Origin: an uncultured Eubacteriales bacterium
GTDB lineage: Bacteria > Bacillota > Clostridia > Oscillospirales > Acutalibacteraceae
Direction: 5' to 3'
Assembly (NCBI GenBank): GCA_934552855.1
Contig: CAKTEU010000002.1
Coordinates: 1 to 64,000 of the forward strand
DNA length: 64,000 nucleotides
Part shown: piece by piece, positions 8,366 to 16,601 of the stretch
Numbering within the stretch: the stretch's first letter is position 1
Layout of the letters: every line of letters starts with the position of its first letter
The notes under the pieces: model-generated
What the model was told of the DNA's origin: nothing
The model's input: only the letters and a program-made list of their open reading frames with translations
The model's database searches: none
Program-made: the position numbers and the translations under genes

Positions 8366-8860
8366 ATGCTCAAAAAAATCAGCAAAATTCCTTTTTCGGG
8401 GACTAAGGAGCAGGAAGAAAAGCTGAGACAGGAGATTGCCGTTTGTGCCGGCGACAACAGCCAACTTATGCACGTTATGCAGGTTGCACAGGAAATTTAC
8501 GGCTATCTTCCCTTTGAAGTTCAGCAGATGATTGCTGACGGCATGGGTGTTCCGCTTGAAAAGGTATACGGCGTTGCAACGTTTTATGCCCAGTTTGCCC
8601 TTTCGCCGAAAGGTGAATACGCAATTTCGGTCTGTCTCGGAACCGCTTGCTATGTTAAAGGTTCGCAGGAAATTCTTGACGAACTTTGCGCCCAGCTCGG
8701 AATCGGTGCGGAAGAATGCACTCCGGACGGAAGGTTTTCGCTCACCGCTTGCCGCTGCATCGGTGCCTGCGGCCTTGCTCCCGTCATAACGGTTAACGAT
8801 GACGTTTACGGAAAAATTACCGCAGCCGACGTTAAGGGCATTCTTGAAAAATATCAGTAA
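8366..8860 (+). CDS. hydC: HydC/NuoE-type [2Fe-2S] subunit of the bifurcating hydrogenase
   Basis: 164 residues of the thioredoxin-like [2Fe-2S] family (NuoE/HydC). Small subunit of a cytosolic trimeric hydrogenase; in characterised relatives it passes electrons between the flavin subunit and the hydrogenase. The cluster cysteines are visible in VCLGTACYVKG (two) and TACRCIGACG (two). The helical N-terminal domain (LMHVMQVAQEIYGYLP) is complete. AAAGGAGG precedes the ATG. First gene of a five-gene operon; its stop codon overlaps the next start by one base. Confidence 0.93.
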   Translation: MLKKISKIPFSGTKEQEEKLRQEIAVCAGDNSQLMHVMQVAQEIYGYLPFEVQQMIADGMGVPLEKVYGVATFYAQFALSPKGEYAISVCLGTACYVKGSQEILDELCAQLGIGAEECTPDGRFSLTACRCIGACGLAPVITVNDDVYGKITAADVKGILEKYQ

Positions 8861-9390
8861 TGCGTGAGCTTTCTCTCAATGTTCTTGACATTGCCCAAAA
8901 TTCGGTTTCAGCCGATTCGAGCCTTGTTGAAATCGAAGCTTTTGAAAACACCGCAAAGCATGAGCTGACTTTGGGTGTTTTTGACAACGGAAAGGGCATG
9001 ACAAAAGAACAGCTAAGTTCTGTTCGCGACCCGTTTTTTACAACACGGACAACAAGAAAGGTCGGTCTCGGCGTTCCGCTTTTCAAAATGGCGGCAGAAA
9101 TGACCGGCGGAAGCTTTTCCATTGAAAGCGAAGTTGGAAAAGGCACAAAAGTTCAAGCTTTTTTCAAAACGGACAGCATTGATTTCACCCCTCTCGGTGA
9201 CATGACAAGCACCGTTGTTCTTCTCATTACGATGAACACGAATATTGACTTTGTCTATCGCTTCAGGAAAGATGAAAAAAGCTTTTTGCTTGACACAAGA
9301 CAGCTCAAGGAAATACTCGGCGATGTTCCCCTTTCGGAACCGAGCATTGCAAACTGGCTCACCGAGTACATCAACGAAAACACAAAGTAA
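8860..9390 (+). CDS. GHKL-fold ATP-binding protein in the hydrogenase operon
   Basis: 176 residues with a stand-alone histidine-kinase-type ATPase domain: N box NVLDIAQNSVSA (residues ~7-18), G1 box VFDNGKGM (~40-47), and G2-like GLGVPLFKMAAEMTGGSF (~69-86). No phosphoacceptor, sensor or membrane segment is present, so it resembles anti-sigma/SpoIIAB-like ATPases. The stop-start overlap with hydC (TAATG) implies tight coupling. A similar ATPase is often seen in clostridial hydrogenase operons (my recollection); its role is unknown, perhaps regulation or maturation. Confidence 0.8.
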   Translation: MRELSLNVLDIAQNSVSADSSLVEIEAFENTAKHELTLGVFDNGKGMTKEQLSSVRDPFFTTRTTRKVGLGVPLFKMAAEMTGGSFSIESEVGKGTKVQAFFKTDSIDFTPLGDMTSTVVLLITMNTNIDFVYRFRKDEKSFLLDTRQLKEILGDVPLSEPSIANWLTEYINENTK

Positions 9391-9426
9391 TTCATTTAAT
9401 GCATTAACGGAGGTGCACTAAACATT

Positions 9427-9798
9427 ATGAAAAGTATTGAAGAGCTTATGGCGCTTCGTGACGCAGCAAAAGCCAAGATGACCGCAAGAGACGATTCAAC
9501 CGAAGTTATCAGAATCGTTGTCGGCATGGCAACTTGCGGAATTGCGGCGGGCGCAAGACCCGTTATGAACAAATTTTCAGAAGAAATTGAAAAAAGACAC
9601 CTTTCTCACGTAACCGTTGCCCAAACCGGCTGCATCGGTATGTGTCAGTATGAACCCATTGTTGAGGTTCTTGAACCCGGAAAAGAAAAGGTAACTTATG
9701 TCAATATGACAGCAGAAAAGGCTGCAAAGGTTGTTCTTGAACACATTGTTAACGGCAAGCCCGTTGCCGAATACACTGTTGGCGCCGTTGCAAAATAA
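9427..9798 (+). CDS. (2Fe-2S) ferredoxin-domain protein
   Basis: 123 residues with a thioredoxin-like [2Fe-2S] ferredoxin fold. Candidate cluster cysteines lie in MATCGIAAGA (residue ~38) and QTGCIGMCQYEP (~70-75). It resembles the N-terminal ferredoxin domain of the neighbouring HydB and probably relays electrons within the hydrogenase complex (inference). GGAGG precedes the ATG by 9 nt. It lies 12 bp before hydB. Confidence 0.85.
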   Translation: MKSIEELMALRDAAKAKMTARDDSTEVIRIVVGMATCGIAAGARPVMNKFSEEIEKRHLSHVTVAQTGCIGMCQYEPIVEVLEPGKEKVTYVNMTAEKAAKVVLEHIVNGKPVAEYTVGAVAK

Positions 9799-9810
9799 GG
9801 AGGTAACAAA

Positions 9811-11619
9811 ATGTATCGTTCACACGTGCTTGTTTGCGGCGGTACCGGTTGTACCTCTTCAAACTCACCGGCAATTATTGAAGCCCTTGAAAAGGAAATC
9901 AAGGCAAAGGGACTTGAGGAAGAAGTCAAAGTTATCCGCACCGGCTGCTTTGGTCTTTGCGCTCTCGGCCCAATCATGATTGTATATCCCGAAGGCTGCT
10001 TCTATTCTGAAGTTAAAGTTGAAGATGTTCCGGAAATTGTTGAAGAACACCTTCTCAAAGGCCGTATGGTTAAACGCCTTCTTTATGATGAGACCGTTCA
10101 CGGTCAGGAGGTTAAGCCGCTTAAGGAGACTCAGTTCTATAAAAAGCAGCACAGAATTGCGCTTCGCAACTGCGGCGTAATCAACCCCGAAGACATCAAC
10201 GAATATATCGCATACGACGGTTATCAGGCTCTTGCAAAGTGCCTTACCGAGCTTACTCCCGAACAGGTTATCCAAATTGTTAAGGACTCCGGTCTTCGCG
10301 GAAGAGGCGGCGGCGGATTCCCGACCGGACTTAAATGGAGCTTTACCGCTGCCAACAAGGCTGACCAAAAATACGTTGTCTGCAACGCCGACGAAGGCGA
10401 CCCCGGCGCATTCATGGACAGAAGCGTTCTTGAAGGCGACCCGCACTGCATTGTTGAAGCAATGACAATTTGCGGCTATGCAACGGGAGCAACCGAAGGT
10501 TATATCTATGTTCGTGCGGAATATCCCATCGCAGTTAAGCGTCTCAAAATTGCTATTGAGCAGGCAAGAGAAATGGGACTTTTGGGCAAAGACATTTTTG
10601 GTTCGGGCTTTGACTTTGACCTTCACGTCAAGCTCGGCGCAGGTGCATTTGTATGCGGCGAAGAGACTGCCCTCATGACTTCAATTGAAGGCAACCGAGG
10701 CGAACCGAGACCTCGTCCTCCCTATCCCGCAGTTAAAGGACTTTTTGCAAAGCCGACAACCGAAAACAACGTTGAAACCTTTGCAAACATTCCGACAATT
10801 ATCCGTGAAGGCGCAGAATTCTTCGCTTCAATGGGTACCGAAAAATCAAAAGGAACAAAAGTTTTCGCCCTCGGCGGAAAAATCGCCAACACCGGTCTTG
10901 TTGAAATTCCGATGGGAACAACCCTTCGTGAAATCATTGAAGAAATCGGCGGCGGCATTCCGAACGGCAAAAAGTTCAAAGCAGCCCAAACCGGTGGACC
11001 TTCCGGCGGCTGCATTCCGGCTTCGCTCATTGACACACCGATTGACTACGACAACCTCACCGCAATCGGCTGCATGATGGGTTCGGGCGGACTTATCGTT
11101 ATGGACGAAGACAACTGCATGGTTGACATTGCAAAATTCTTCCTTCATTTCACCGTTGACGAAAGCTGCGGAAAATGTACTCCCTGCCGCATCGGAACAA
11201 AGCGTCTTCTTGAGCTGCTTGACAAAATCACTTCCGGAAAAGGAACGCTTGAAGACCTCGACAAGCTTGAAGACCTTTGCTACTATATCAAAGAAAACTC
11301 GCTTTGCGGCCTCGGTCAGACCGCTCCCAACCCTGTTCTTGCAACACTCAAGTTCTTCCGCAACGAATACATTGCTCACGTTGTTGACAAAAAATGTCCG
11401 GCAGGCGTATGCAAAGACCTTCTTACATACAAAGTTATCAAAGACAAGTGCTTCGGCTGCGGAATGTGCGCAAAGCAATGCCCGGCATCGGCTATTTCAA
11501 GAACCGATTACGTTGCACCCGGAAAGAAGCTTGCCGCTTTTGAAATTGACACAACCAAGTGCGTCAAGTGCGGAGCCTGTGAAGGCGTATGCCGTTTCAA
11601 GGCTATTGTTAAGGAATAA
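9811..11619 (+). CDS. hydB: HydB/NuoF-type flavoprotein subunit
   Basis: 602 residues in the usual HydB order: an N-terminal [2Fe-2S] thioredoxin-like domain (CGGTGC near residue 10; RTGCFGLCALGP near 48); a NuoF core with the glycine-rich FMN/NADH site GLRGRGGGGFPTGLKW (~161-176) and CNADEGDPGA (~191-200); the [4Fe-4S] motif ESCGKCTPCRIGTKR (~450); and a C-terminal 2x[4Fe-4S] ferredoxin (CFGCGMCAKQCP, CVKCGACEGVC). NAD(P)H and flavin bind here, and in characterised relatives this subunit is the site of electron bifurcation. Start ATG follows AAGGAGG. Confidence 0.96.
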   Translation: MYRSHVLVCGGTGCTSSNSPAIIEALEKEIKAKGLEEEVKVIRTGCFGLCALGPIMIVYPEGCFYSEVKVEDVPEIVEEHLLKGRMVKRLLYDETVHGQEVKPLKETQFYKKQHRIALRNCGVINPEDINEYIAYDGYQALAKCLTELTPEQVIQIVKDSGLRGRGGGGFPTGLKWSFTAANKADQKYVVCNADEGDPGAFMDRSVLEGDPHCIVEAMTICGYATGATEGYIYVRAEYPIAVKRLKIAIEQAREMGLLGKDIFGSGFDFDLHVKLGAGAFVCGEETALMTSIEGNRGEPRPRPPYPAVKGLFAKPTTENNVETFANIPTIIREGAEFFASMGTEKSKGTKVFALGGKIANTGLVEIPMGTTLREIIEEIGGGIPNGKKFKAAQTGGPSGGCIPASLIDTPIDYDNLTAIGCMMGSGGLIVMDEDNCMVDIAKFFLHFTVDESCGKCTPCRIGTKRLLELLDKITSGKGTLEDLDKLEDLCYYIKENSLCGLGQTAPNPVLATLKFFRNEYIAHVVDKKCPAGVCKDLLTYKVIKDKCFGCGMCAKQCPASAISRTDYVAPGKKLAAFEIDTTKCVKCGACEGVCRFKAIVKE

Positions 11620-11633
11620 GGAGGTACGGGATA

Positions 11634-13385
11634 ATGGAAAATATGCTTAACATCAAAATCAACGGAATGAACCTTTCCGTTCCCTACGGTACAACCATCC
11701 TCGAAGCAGCAAGAATGGCCGGAATCGAAATTCCGACTCTCTGCTTCCTTAAAGATATCAATGAAATCGGTGCTTGCCGAATCTGCATGGTTGAAGTCAA
11801 GGGCGCACGTTCGCTTGTTGCTGCGTGCGTATATCCGATTGAAAGAGAAGGAACAGAAATCTTTACGAACACAAAAAAGGTTCGCGAATCAAGAAAAAGA
11901 ACTCTTGAGCTTATCCTTTCGACGCATGACAAGAAGTGCCTTTCATGTGTCCGCAGCGGAACGTGCGAGCTTCAGCAGCTTTGCAAGGAATTCGGCGTTG
12001 ACGACGAAAACTACTTTGACGGCGAAATGCTCCATTACGAATTTGACGATTCCGCCGCTCACATGGTCAGAGATAACAACAAGTGCATCCTTTGCCGCCG
12101 CTGCATTGCCGCCTGCGACCAGCAGGGAATTTCGGTTATCGGAGCGAACGCAAGAGGTTTTGACACCCACATTTCAACCGCATTTGACAAGGATCTCGCA
12201 GATGTTTCCTGCATCTCCTGCGGTCAGTGCATAGTCAACTGCCCCACCGGAGCAATCGTTGAAAAGGACGACACCGGAAAGGTTCTTGAAGCAATCAACG
12301 ACCCGAAAAAATTCGTCATTGTCAACACTGCTCCGTCAATCAGAGCAACACTCGGCGAAGCCTTCGGAATGCACATCGGAACAAACGTTGAAGGCAAGAT
12401 GGTTGCCGCCCTTCGCAGGCTCGGCTTTGACAAGGTGTTCGACACCGACTTTGCCGCCGACCTCACAATCATGGAGGAGGCTAACGAGCTGATTGACCGC
12501 ATCACAAACGGAGGTGTTCTTCCGATGATCACCTCCTGCTCACCGGGTTGGATCAAGTATTGCGAGCATTACTTTCCCGACCAGCTTGACCACCTTTCGT
12601 CCTGCAAGTCTCCCCAGCAGATGTTCGGCGCAATAATGAAAACGTATTACGCCGAAAAAGAGGGACTTGACCCGAAGGATATCGTTGTTGTCGGCGTAAT
12701 GCCCTGCACGGCAAAGAAGTTTGAAACAAAGCGTGACGGCGAATCCGCTTCGGGCTATCCGGACGTTGACATCGCAATCACAACGAGAGAGCTTGCAAGA
12801 ATGATCGAAAGTGCCGGAATTTACTTCAGACATCTTCCCGACGAAAAGTTTGACTCTCCGTTCGGCGAATCCACCGGTGCGGCAACGATCTTCGGCGCAA
12901 CCGGCGGCGTTATGGAAGCCGCTTTGAGAACGGCCGTTGAAAAGCTCACCGGAAAAGAGCTTGAGGTTGTTGACTTCACCGAGGTCAGAGGTATGAACGG
13001 AATCAAGGAAGCCGAATATGACATTGCCGGAAAGAAGGTCAAGGTTGCCGTTGCAAGCGGAACCAAGAACGCAAAGGTTCTCATGGACAAAGTCAGAAGC
13101 GGCGAAAGCGAATATCTCTTCATTGAAATCATGGGCTGTCCCGGCGGCTGCATCAACGGCGGCGGTCAGCCGATCCAGCACGCAGTTGTCAGAAACTTTG
13201 TTGACCTCAAGTCAAGAAGAGCCGAAGCTCTCTATCGTGCCGACGCAGAAAATCCGAAGAGAAAATCTCACGAAAACGAGACAATCAAACTTCTTTACAA
13301 GGAGTTCCTCGGCGAACCGGGAAGCCACAAGGCTCACGAGATTCTTCACACCTTCTACACCGCAAGACCGATGTTCAACAAATAA
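11634..13385 (+). CDS. hydA: [FeFe]-hydrogenase catalytic subunit
   Basis: 583 residues. Order: N-terminal [2Fe-2S] domain (Cys37, 48, 51, 65), the His/Cys3 [4Fe-4S] site (His98, Cys102, 105, 111), two [4Fe-4S] clusters (Cys151-161 and Cys193-203), then the H-cluster domain with all three signatures: TSCSPGW (300-306), MPCTAKKFE (356-364) and MGCPGGCINGGGQP (Cys502, Cys506). All catalytic cysteines are present, so it should produce or consume H2. With HydB and HydC it would couple ferredoxin and NAD(P)H to H2. The [FeFe] maturases HydE, F and G are not in the window. A terminator follows at once. Confidence 0.97.
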   Translation: MENMLNIKINGMNLSVPYGTTILEAARMAGIEIPTLCFLKDINEIGACRICMVEVKGARSLVAACVYPIEREGTEIFTNTKKVRESRKRTLELILSTHDKKCLSCVRSGTCELQQLCKEFGVDDENYFDGEMLHYEFDDSAAHMVRDNNKCILCRRCIAACDQQGISVIGANARGFDTHISTAFDKDLADVSCISCGQCIVNCPTGAIVEKDDTGKVLEAINDPKKFVIVNTAPSIRATLGEAFGMHIGTNVEGKMVAALRRLGFDKVFDTDFAADLTIMEEANELIDRITNGGVLPMITSCSPGWIKYCEHYFPDQLDHLSSCKSPQQMFGAIMKTYYAEKEGLDPKDIVVVGVMPCTAKKFETKRDGESASGYPDVDIAITTRELARMIESAGIYFRHLPDEKFDSPFGESTGAATIFGATGGVMEAALRTAVEKLTGKELEVVDFTEVRGMNGIKEAEYDIAGKKVKVAVASGTKNAKVLMDKVRSGESEYLFIEIMGCPGGCINGGGQPIQHAVVRNFVDLKSRRAEALYRADAENPKRKSHENETIKLLYKEFLGEPGSHKAHEILHTFYTARPMFNK

Positions 13386-13396
13386 AACATAACTTT

Positions 13397-13429
13397 CACC
13401 GGCTGTCGAAATGGCGGCCGGTGTTTTTT
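13397..13429 (+). terminator. terminator of the hydrogenase operon
   Basis: CACCGGC/GCCGGTG stem with a 13-nt loop, then six Ts, 12 bp after hydA. Confidence 0.85.
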
Positions 13430-13491
13430 CATGTTTTCGCCTTCCTTTTCATATATATGATAACCTACAGCTTTTTGGGGGAGGGATACAA

Positions 13492-14847
13492 ATGACAGCA
13501 AGCGTTTTAATTGCACTGATTGTTTTTTGCGGAGTTTACGCTTTAATGTTTGCTTTTCAAAAAGTACGTCCGTTTGCGGCGGTTTGCGGTGCTGTTTTGT
13601 TTGCTGCTCTCGGAAGCTTCGGCGTTCTTCCGGATTTTCATTATACTCTTTCCGATGCACTTTCAGCCGTTGACATGAACGTTCTTCTCATGCTGTTCGG
13701 AACAATGGGAACAGTAACGTTTTTCATCGAGTCAAAAATGCCTCAGCTTTTGAGTGATATTCTCATTTCAAAAACAAAAAGCTTTCGCAGTGCGGTTGTT
13801 GCACTTTCGCTTTTTGCCGGATTCATTTCGGCTTTTGTTGACAACGTTGCAACCGTACTCATGATTGCACCCGTTGCGCTCGCATTTTGCAAAAAAGCAA
13901 AGGTTTCTCCCGCTCCGGCAATTATCTGCATTTCGGTTTCGTCCAATCTTCAGGGTGCGGCAACGCTTGTCGGAGACACAACGTCGGTTCTGCTTTCAAA
14001 AGCGGCGGGGCTTGATTTTACAGACTTTTTTGTTGACAGCGGAAAACCCGGAATGTTTTTTGTTGTTGAGGCCGGTGCGCTCGTTGGTGCAGCTGTTGTT
14101 TTTTTGATGTTTAAAAGAGAAAAATCACCCGTCGTTTCAGAAGAAAGGACTGTTGTCAAAGATAAATTTCCGACCGTTTTGCTTGTTCTGACAGTTGTTA
14201 CACTCATTGCCGTCTCATTCATTCCATACAAAGAAAACGCTGCACCGGGTGCATTTTCAAAGCCTGAAAACACAAACGGACTTATATGCGTTTTCTTTTT
14301 TATGATTGGACTTTTGAAAAAACTTTTCAAAGAAAAAAGCCTTAAGCCGATTAAAAAACTGCTTTTTGACATTGATTTTTCAACGCTGCTTTTGCTTGCC
14401 GGGCTTTTTGTAATCATCGGTGCAGTTTCCGAAGCCGGAGTAATTAAACTTATCGGCAACACTGTTTCAAAGCTCGGAAAAGGGGCAAACGGCGTTTTTG
14501 TTGTTTATTCAATGATTGTTTGGGTCTCTGTTTTTCTTTCGGCATTCATTGATAACATTCCGTATACCGCAACAATGCTTCCGGTGGTTTCGGTGATTGC
14601 GGCTGACCTTTGTGTTGTTGACGGAATTAATGTCAATGCAAAGCTTCTTTATTACGGTCTTCTTTGCGGTGCAACGCTCGGCGGAAATCTTACCCCGGTC
14701 GGCGCAAGTGCAAATATTGCCGGTCTCGGCATTTTGAAAAAGGAGGGATATTCCGTGGGTACAAAGGAATTCATGAAGTATTCGGTTTTGTTTACTCTTT
14801 CGGCTGTTGTTACGGGATATGCTTTGATTTGGGTGATATGGGGGTAG
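13492..14847 (+). CDS. ArsB/NhaD-type ion transporter
   Basis: 451-residue polytopic membrane protein of the ion-transporter (SLC13/ArsB/NhaD) superfamily, with about 11-12 hydrophobic helices in two repeated halves. Each half has a related re-entrant motif: SAFVDNVATVLMIAP (first) and SAFIDNIPYTATMLPV (second), followed by SSNLQGAATLVGDTTS and GATLGGNLTPVGASAN. The substrate (Na+/H+, citrate, arsenite or sulfate) cannot be read from sequence. I start at ATG 13492, after GGGGGAGGG; a 27-codon extension further upstream would run back into the hydA terminator. It lies between hydA and mgtE with no evident operon partner. Confidence 0.8.
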   Translation: MTASVLIALIVFCGVYALMFAFQKVRPFAAVCGAVLFAALGSFGVLPDFHYTLSDALSAVDMNVLLMLFGTMGTVTFFIESKMPQLLSDILISKTKSFRSAVVALSLFAGFISAFVDNVATVLMIAPVALAFCKKAKVSPAPAIICISVSSNLQGAATLVGDTTSVLLSKAAGLDFTDFFVDSGKPGMFFVVEAGALVGAAVVFLMFKREKSPVVSEERTVVKDKFPTVLLVLTVVTLIAVSFIPYKENAAPGAFSKPENTNGLICVFFFMIGLLKKLFKEKSLKPIKKLLFDIDFSTLLLLAGLFVIIGAVSEAGVIKLIGNTVSKLGKGANGVFVVYSMIVWVSVFLSAFIDNIPYTATMLPVVSVIAADLCVVDGINVNAKLLYYGLLCGATLGGNLTPVGASANIAGLGILKKEGYSVGTKEFMKYSVLFTLSAVVTGYALIWVIWG

Positions 14848-14921
14848 AAAAAGCAAAAAACGGCATTTTACCGGCCCCAAATTTGTGCTGCTTTTGATTC
14901 GGCAATTTCCGACCGGGAACA

Positions 14922-14955
14922 GCTATCTGAATGTTGCTTGACCGGTAAAGATAGC
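14922..14955 (+). terminator. possible terminator after the ArsB-type gene
   Basis: GCTATCT pairs with AGATAGC around a 20-nt loop, 75 bp after the stop, followed by a T-rich but interrupted stretch. A nested GACCGG appears on both sides. The call is weak. Confidence 0.35.
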
Positions 14956-15013
14956 GTTTCGTTTGCTTTTGCAATTTAGGACACAACTTTATTATTTAGA
15001 TTTCAAGTTTGTA

Positions 15014-15043
15014 TTGACATACGATGAAAAAATATAGTAAAAT
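15014..15043 (+). promoter_or_regulatory. mgtE promoter
   Basis: TTGACA (15014-15019) and TAAAAT (15038-15043) spaced by 18 bp. Transcription should start near 15050, giving a leader of about 145 nt before mgtE. Confidence 0.65.
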
Positions 15044-15108
15044 AACAAGTAACATTAAAATCGTGTATTGTGCGGTTTTATGAATTTTTAAAAAGGAGAT
15101 GGGTCTGC

Positions 15109-15192
15109 ATGGATACAGACGGTAACCCTAAAGGGCGATTACAAATCAAAATAATCCCGGCGCAGACCGCATCAGGTTCTTTGCGCCGCTGA
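15109..15192 (+). CDS. 27-codon leader ORF upstream of mgtE
   Basis: An ATG at 15109, preceded by AAAAAGGAG with about 10 nt spacing, opens a 27-residue reading frame (MDTDGNPKGRLQIKIIPAQT then ASGSLRR) ending at a TGA only 3 nt before the mgtE start. mgtE itself has only a weak Shine-Dalgarno (GAAAG). A 7-bp hairpin CGGCGCA/TGCGCCG lies across the end of this ORF. The arrangement suggests translational coupling or a leader peptide that senses Mg2+ or translation state; this is inference. I do not recognise the M-box Mg2+ riboswitch here. Confidence 0.45.
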   Translation: MDTDGNPKGRLQIKIIPAQTASGSLRR

Positions 15193-15195
15193 AAG

Positions 15196-16584
15196 ATGGT
15201 GCATATTATGGACGAATCCGTTTTTGAAAGTCTGCGCACTCTTGTTGAAACAAAGCAATATAAAGCACTTCGTGACGAACTTGTCGATATGGCATATGCC
15301 GATGTCGCAGAATTTATCATGAGCATTGACGAACCGCAAACTTCGGTCACAGTATTCAGAATTCTTCCGAAGGACATTTCCGCCGATGTTTTTGCTTATC
15401 TTGACAAAGACCGTCAGGCTGAAATTATTGAACTTTTCACCGACCGTGAAATCGAACGGCTTATGGATGACCTTTTTGTTGATGATGCCGTTGATATGCT
15501 TGAAGAAGTACCCGCTTCGGTTGTAAAGCGTATTCTTGAAAACACAGACAAAGAAACAAGAGAAATTATCAACCGCCTTCTTGAATATCCGGACAACTCC
15601 GCCGGCAGTGTAATGACCATTGAAATGGTTGAGCTTCACGACAGGCTGACAGTCGGCGAAGCAATCAAGAATATCCGCAGGACAGGCGTGGATAAAGAGA
15701 CGATTTATACATGTTATGTTATTGATGACAAGCGTCACCTTGTCGGAACAATTCCGCTTCGCCACCTTATTCTCAACGATGAAGATGTGCCTTTGACTGA
15801 AATTATGTCAGATGACGAACAGCTTATTTCCGTCCGTACCTTGGACGACCAGGAAGAGGTTGCGTCAATTGCAAAAAAATATGACCTTTTGAGCGTTCCC
15901 GTTGTTGACAAGGAAAACCGGCTTGTCGGAATCATCACGATCGATGATATCGTTGACATCATTGATGACGAGGCAACTGAGGACTTTGAAAAAATGGCGT
16001 CTCTTCGTCCGTCGGAGGACGAATACCTTAAAACCAATGTTCTCACGCTTGCAAAAAACCGTATGCCGTGGCTTTTGATACTCATGATTTCATCAACCTT
16101 TACCGGTCAAATCATTGAAGGCTTTGAAAATCAGCTTGCGGCAATCGCCGGCCTTACGGCGTGTATACCGATGCTTATGGGAACGGGCGGCAACTCAGGT
16201 TCTCAGGCTTCAACCCTTATTATCCGCGGACTTGCCCTTGGCGAAATAAAAATCAAAGATTATTTTCGTGTTCTTTGGAAGGAGATTCGTGTTTCGGTAA
16301 TCTGCGGTGCGGTTCTTGCCCTTGCAAACTGGGCAAGAATGCTGATTCTTCGTGCCGTTACCGGCGGCGACACAAGCAACAGCGTTATTTTGGTTGTTTG
16401 CCTTTCGCTTCTTTGCGTTGTTATTGTTGCGAAAATGATGGGCTGTACTCTTCCGATCATTGCAAAGCTTTTAAAGCTTGACCCGGCTCTTATGACAGGG
16501 CCTGTGATGAGTACTGTTGTTGACGCAGTTTCGCTTCTGATATATTTTGCACTCACATCAGTATTCATCACAAAAGGAATTTAA
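15196..16584 (+). CDS. mgtE: MgtE magnesium transporter
   Basis: 462 residues with the full MgtE order: N-terminal superhelical domain (~10-130; LDKDRQAEIIELFTDREIER), two CBS domains (~135-260; each ends in a conserved valine/glycine strand such as VVDKENRLVGIITIDDIVDI), a connecting helix, and a five-helix transmembrane domain (~285-460) with LMGTGGNSGSQASTLIIRGL (~325), the conserved ion-pore region. It is a gated Mg2+ channel in the cytoplasmic membrane; the acidic CBS/N domains sense cytosolic Mg2+. Start at 15196 or at a second in-frame ATG at 15208. Confidence 0.95.
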   Translation: MVHIMDESVFESLRTLVETKQYKALRDELVDMAYADVAEFIMSIDEPQTSVTVFRILPKDISADVFAYLDKDRQAEIIELFTDREIERLMDDLFVDDAVDMLEEVPASVVKRILENTDKETREIINRLLEYPDNSAGSVMTIEMVELHDRLTVGEAIKNIRRTGVDKETIYTCYVIDDKRHLVGTIPLRHLILNDEDVPLTEIMSDDEQLISVRTLDDQEEVASIAKKYDLLSVPVVDKENRLVGIITIDDIVDIIDDEATEDFEKMASLRPSEDEYLKTNVLTLAKNRMPWLLILMISSTFTGQIIEGFENQLAAIAGLTACIPMLMGTGGNSGSQASTLIIRGLALGEIKIKDYFRVLWKEIRVSVICGAVLALANWARMLILRAVTGGDTSNSVILVVCLSLLCVVIVAKMMGCTLPIIAKLLKLDPALMTGPVMSTVVDAVSLLIYFALTSVFITKGI

Positions 16585-16601
16585 AAAGGAGGAAATACAC
16601 T

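Noticed and set aside
14922..15195. M-box (ykoK) magnesium riboswitch upstream of mgtE
   Set aside because: The characteristic conserved core near GUUAGGUGAGGCUCC is not found; only a leader ORF and local hairpins are visible.
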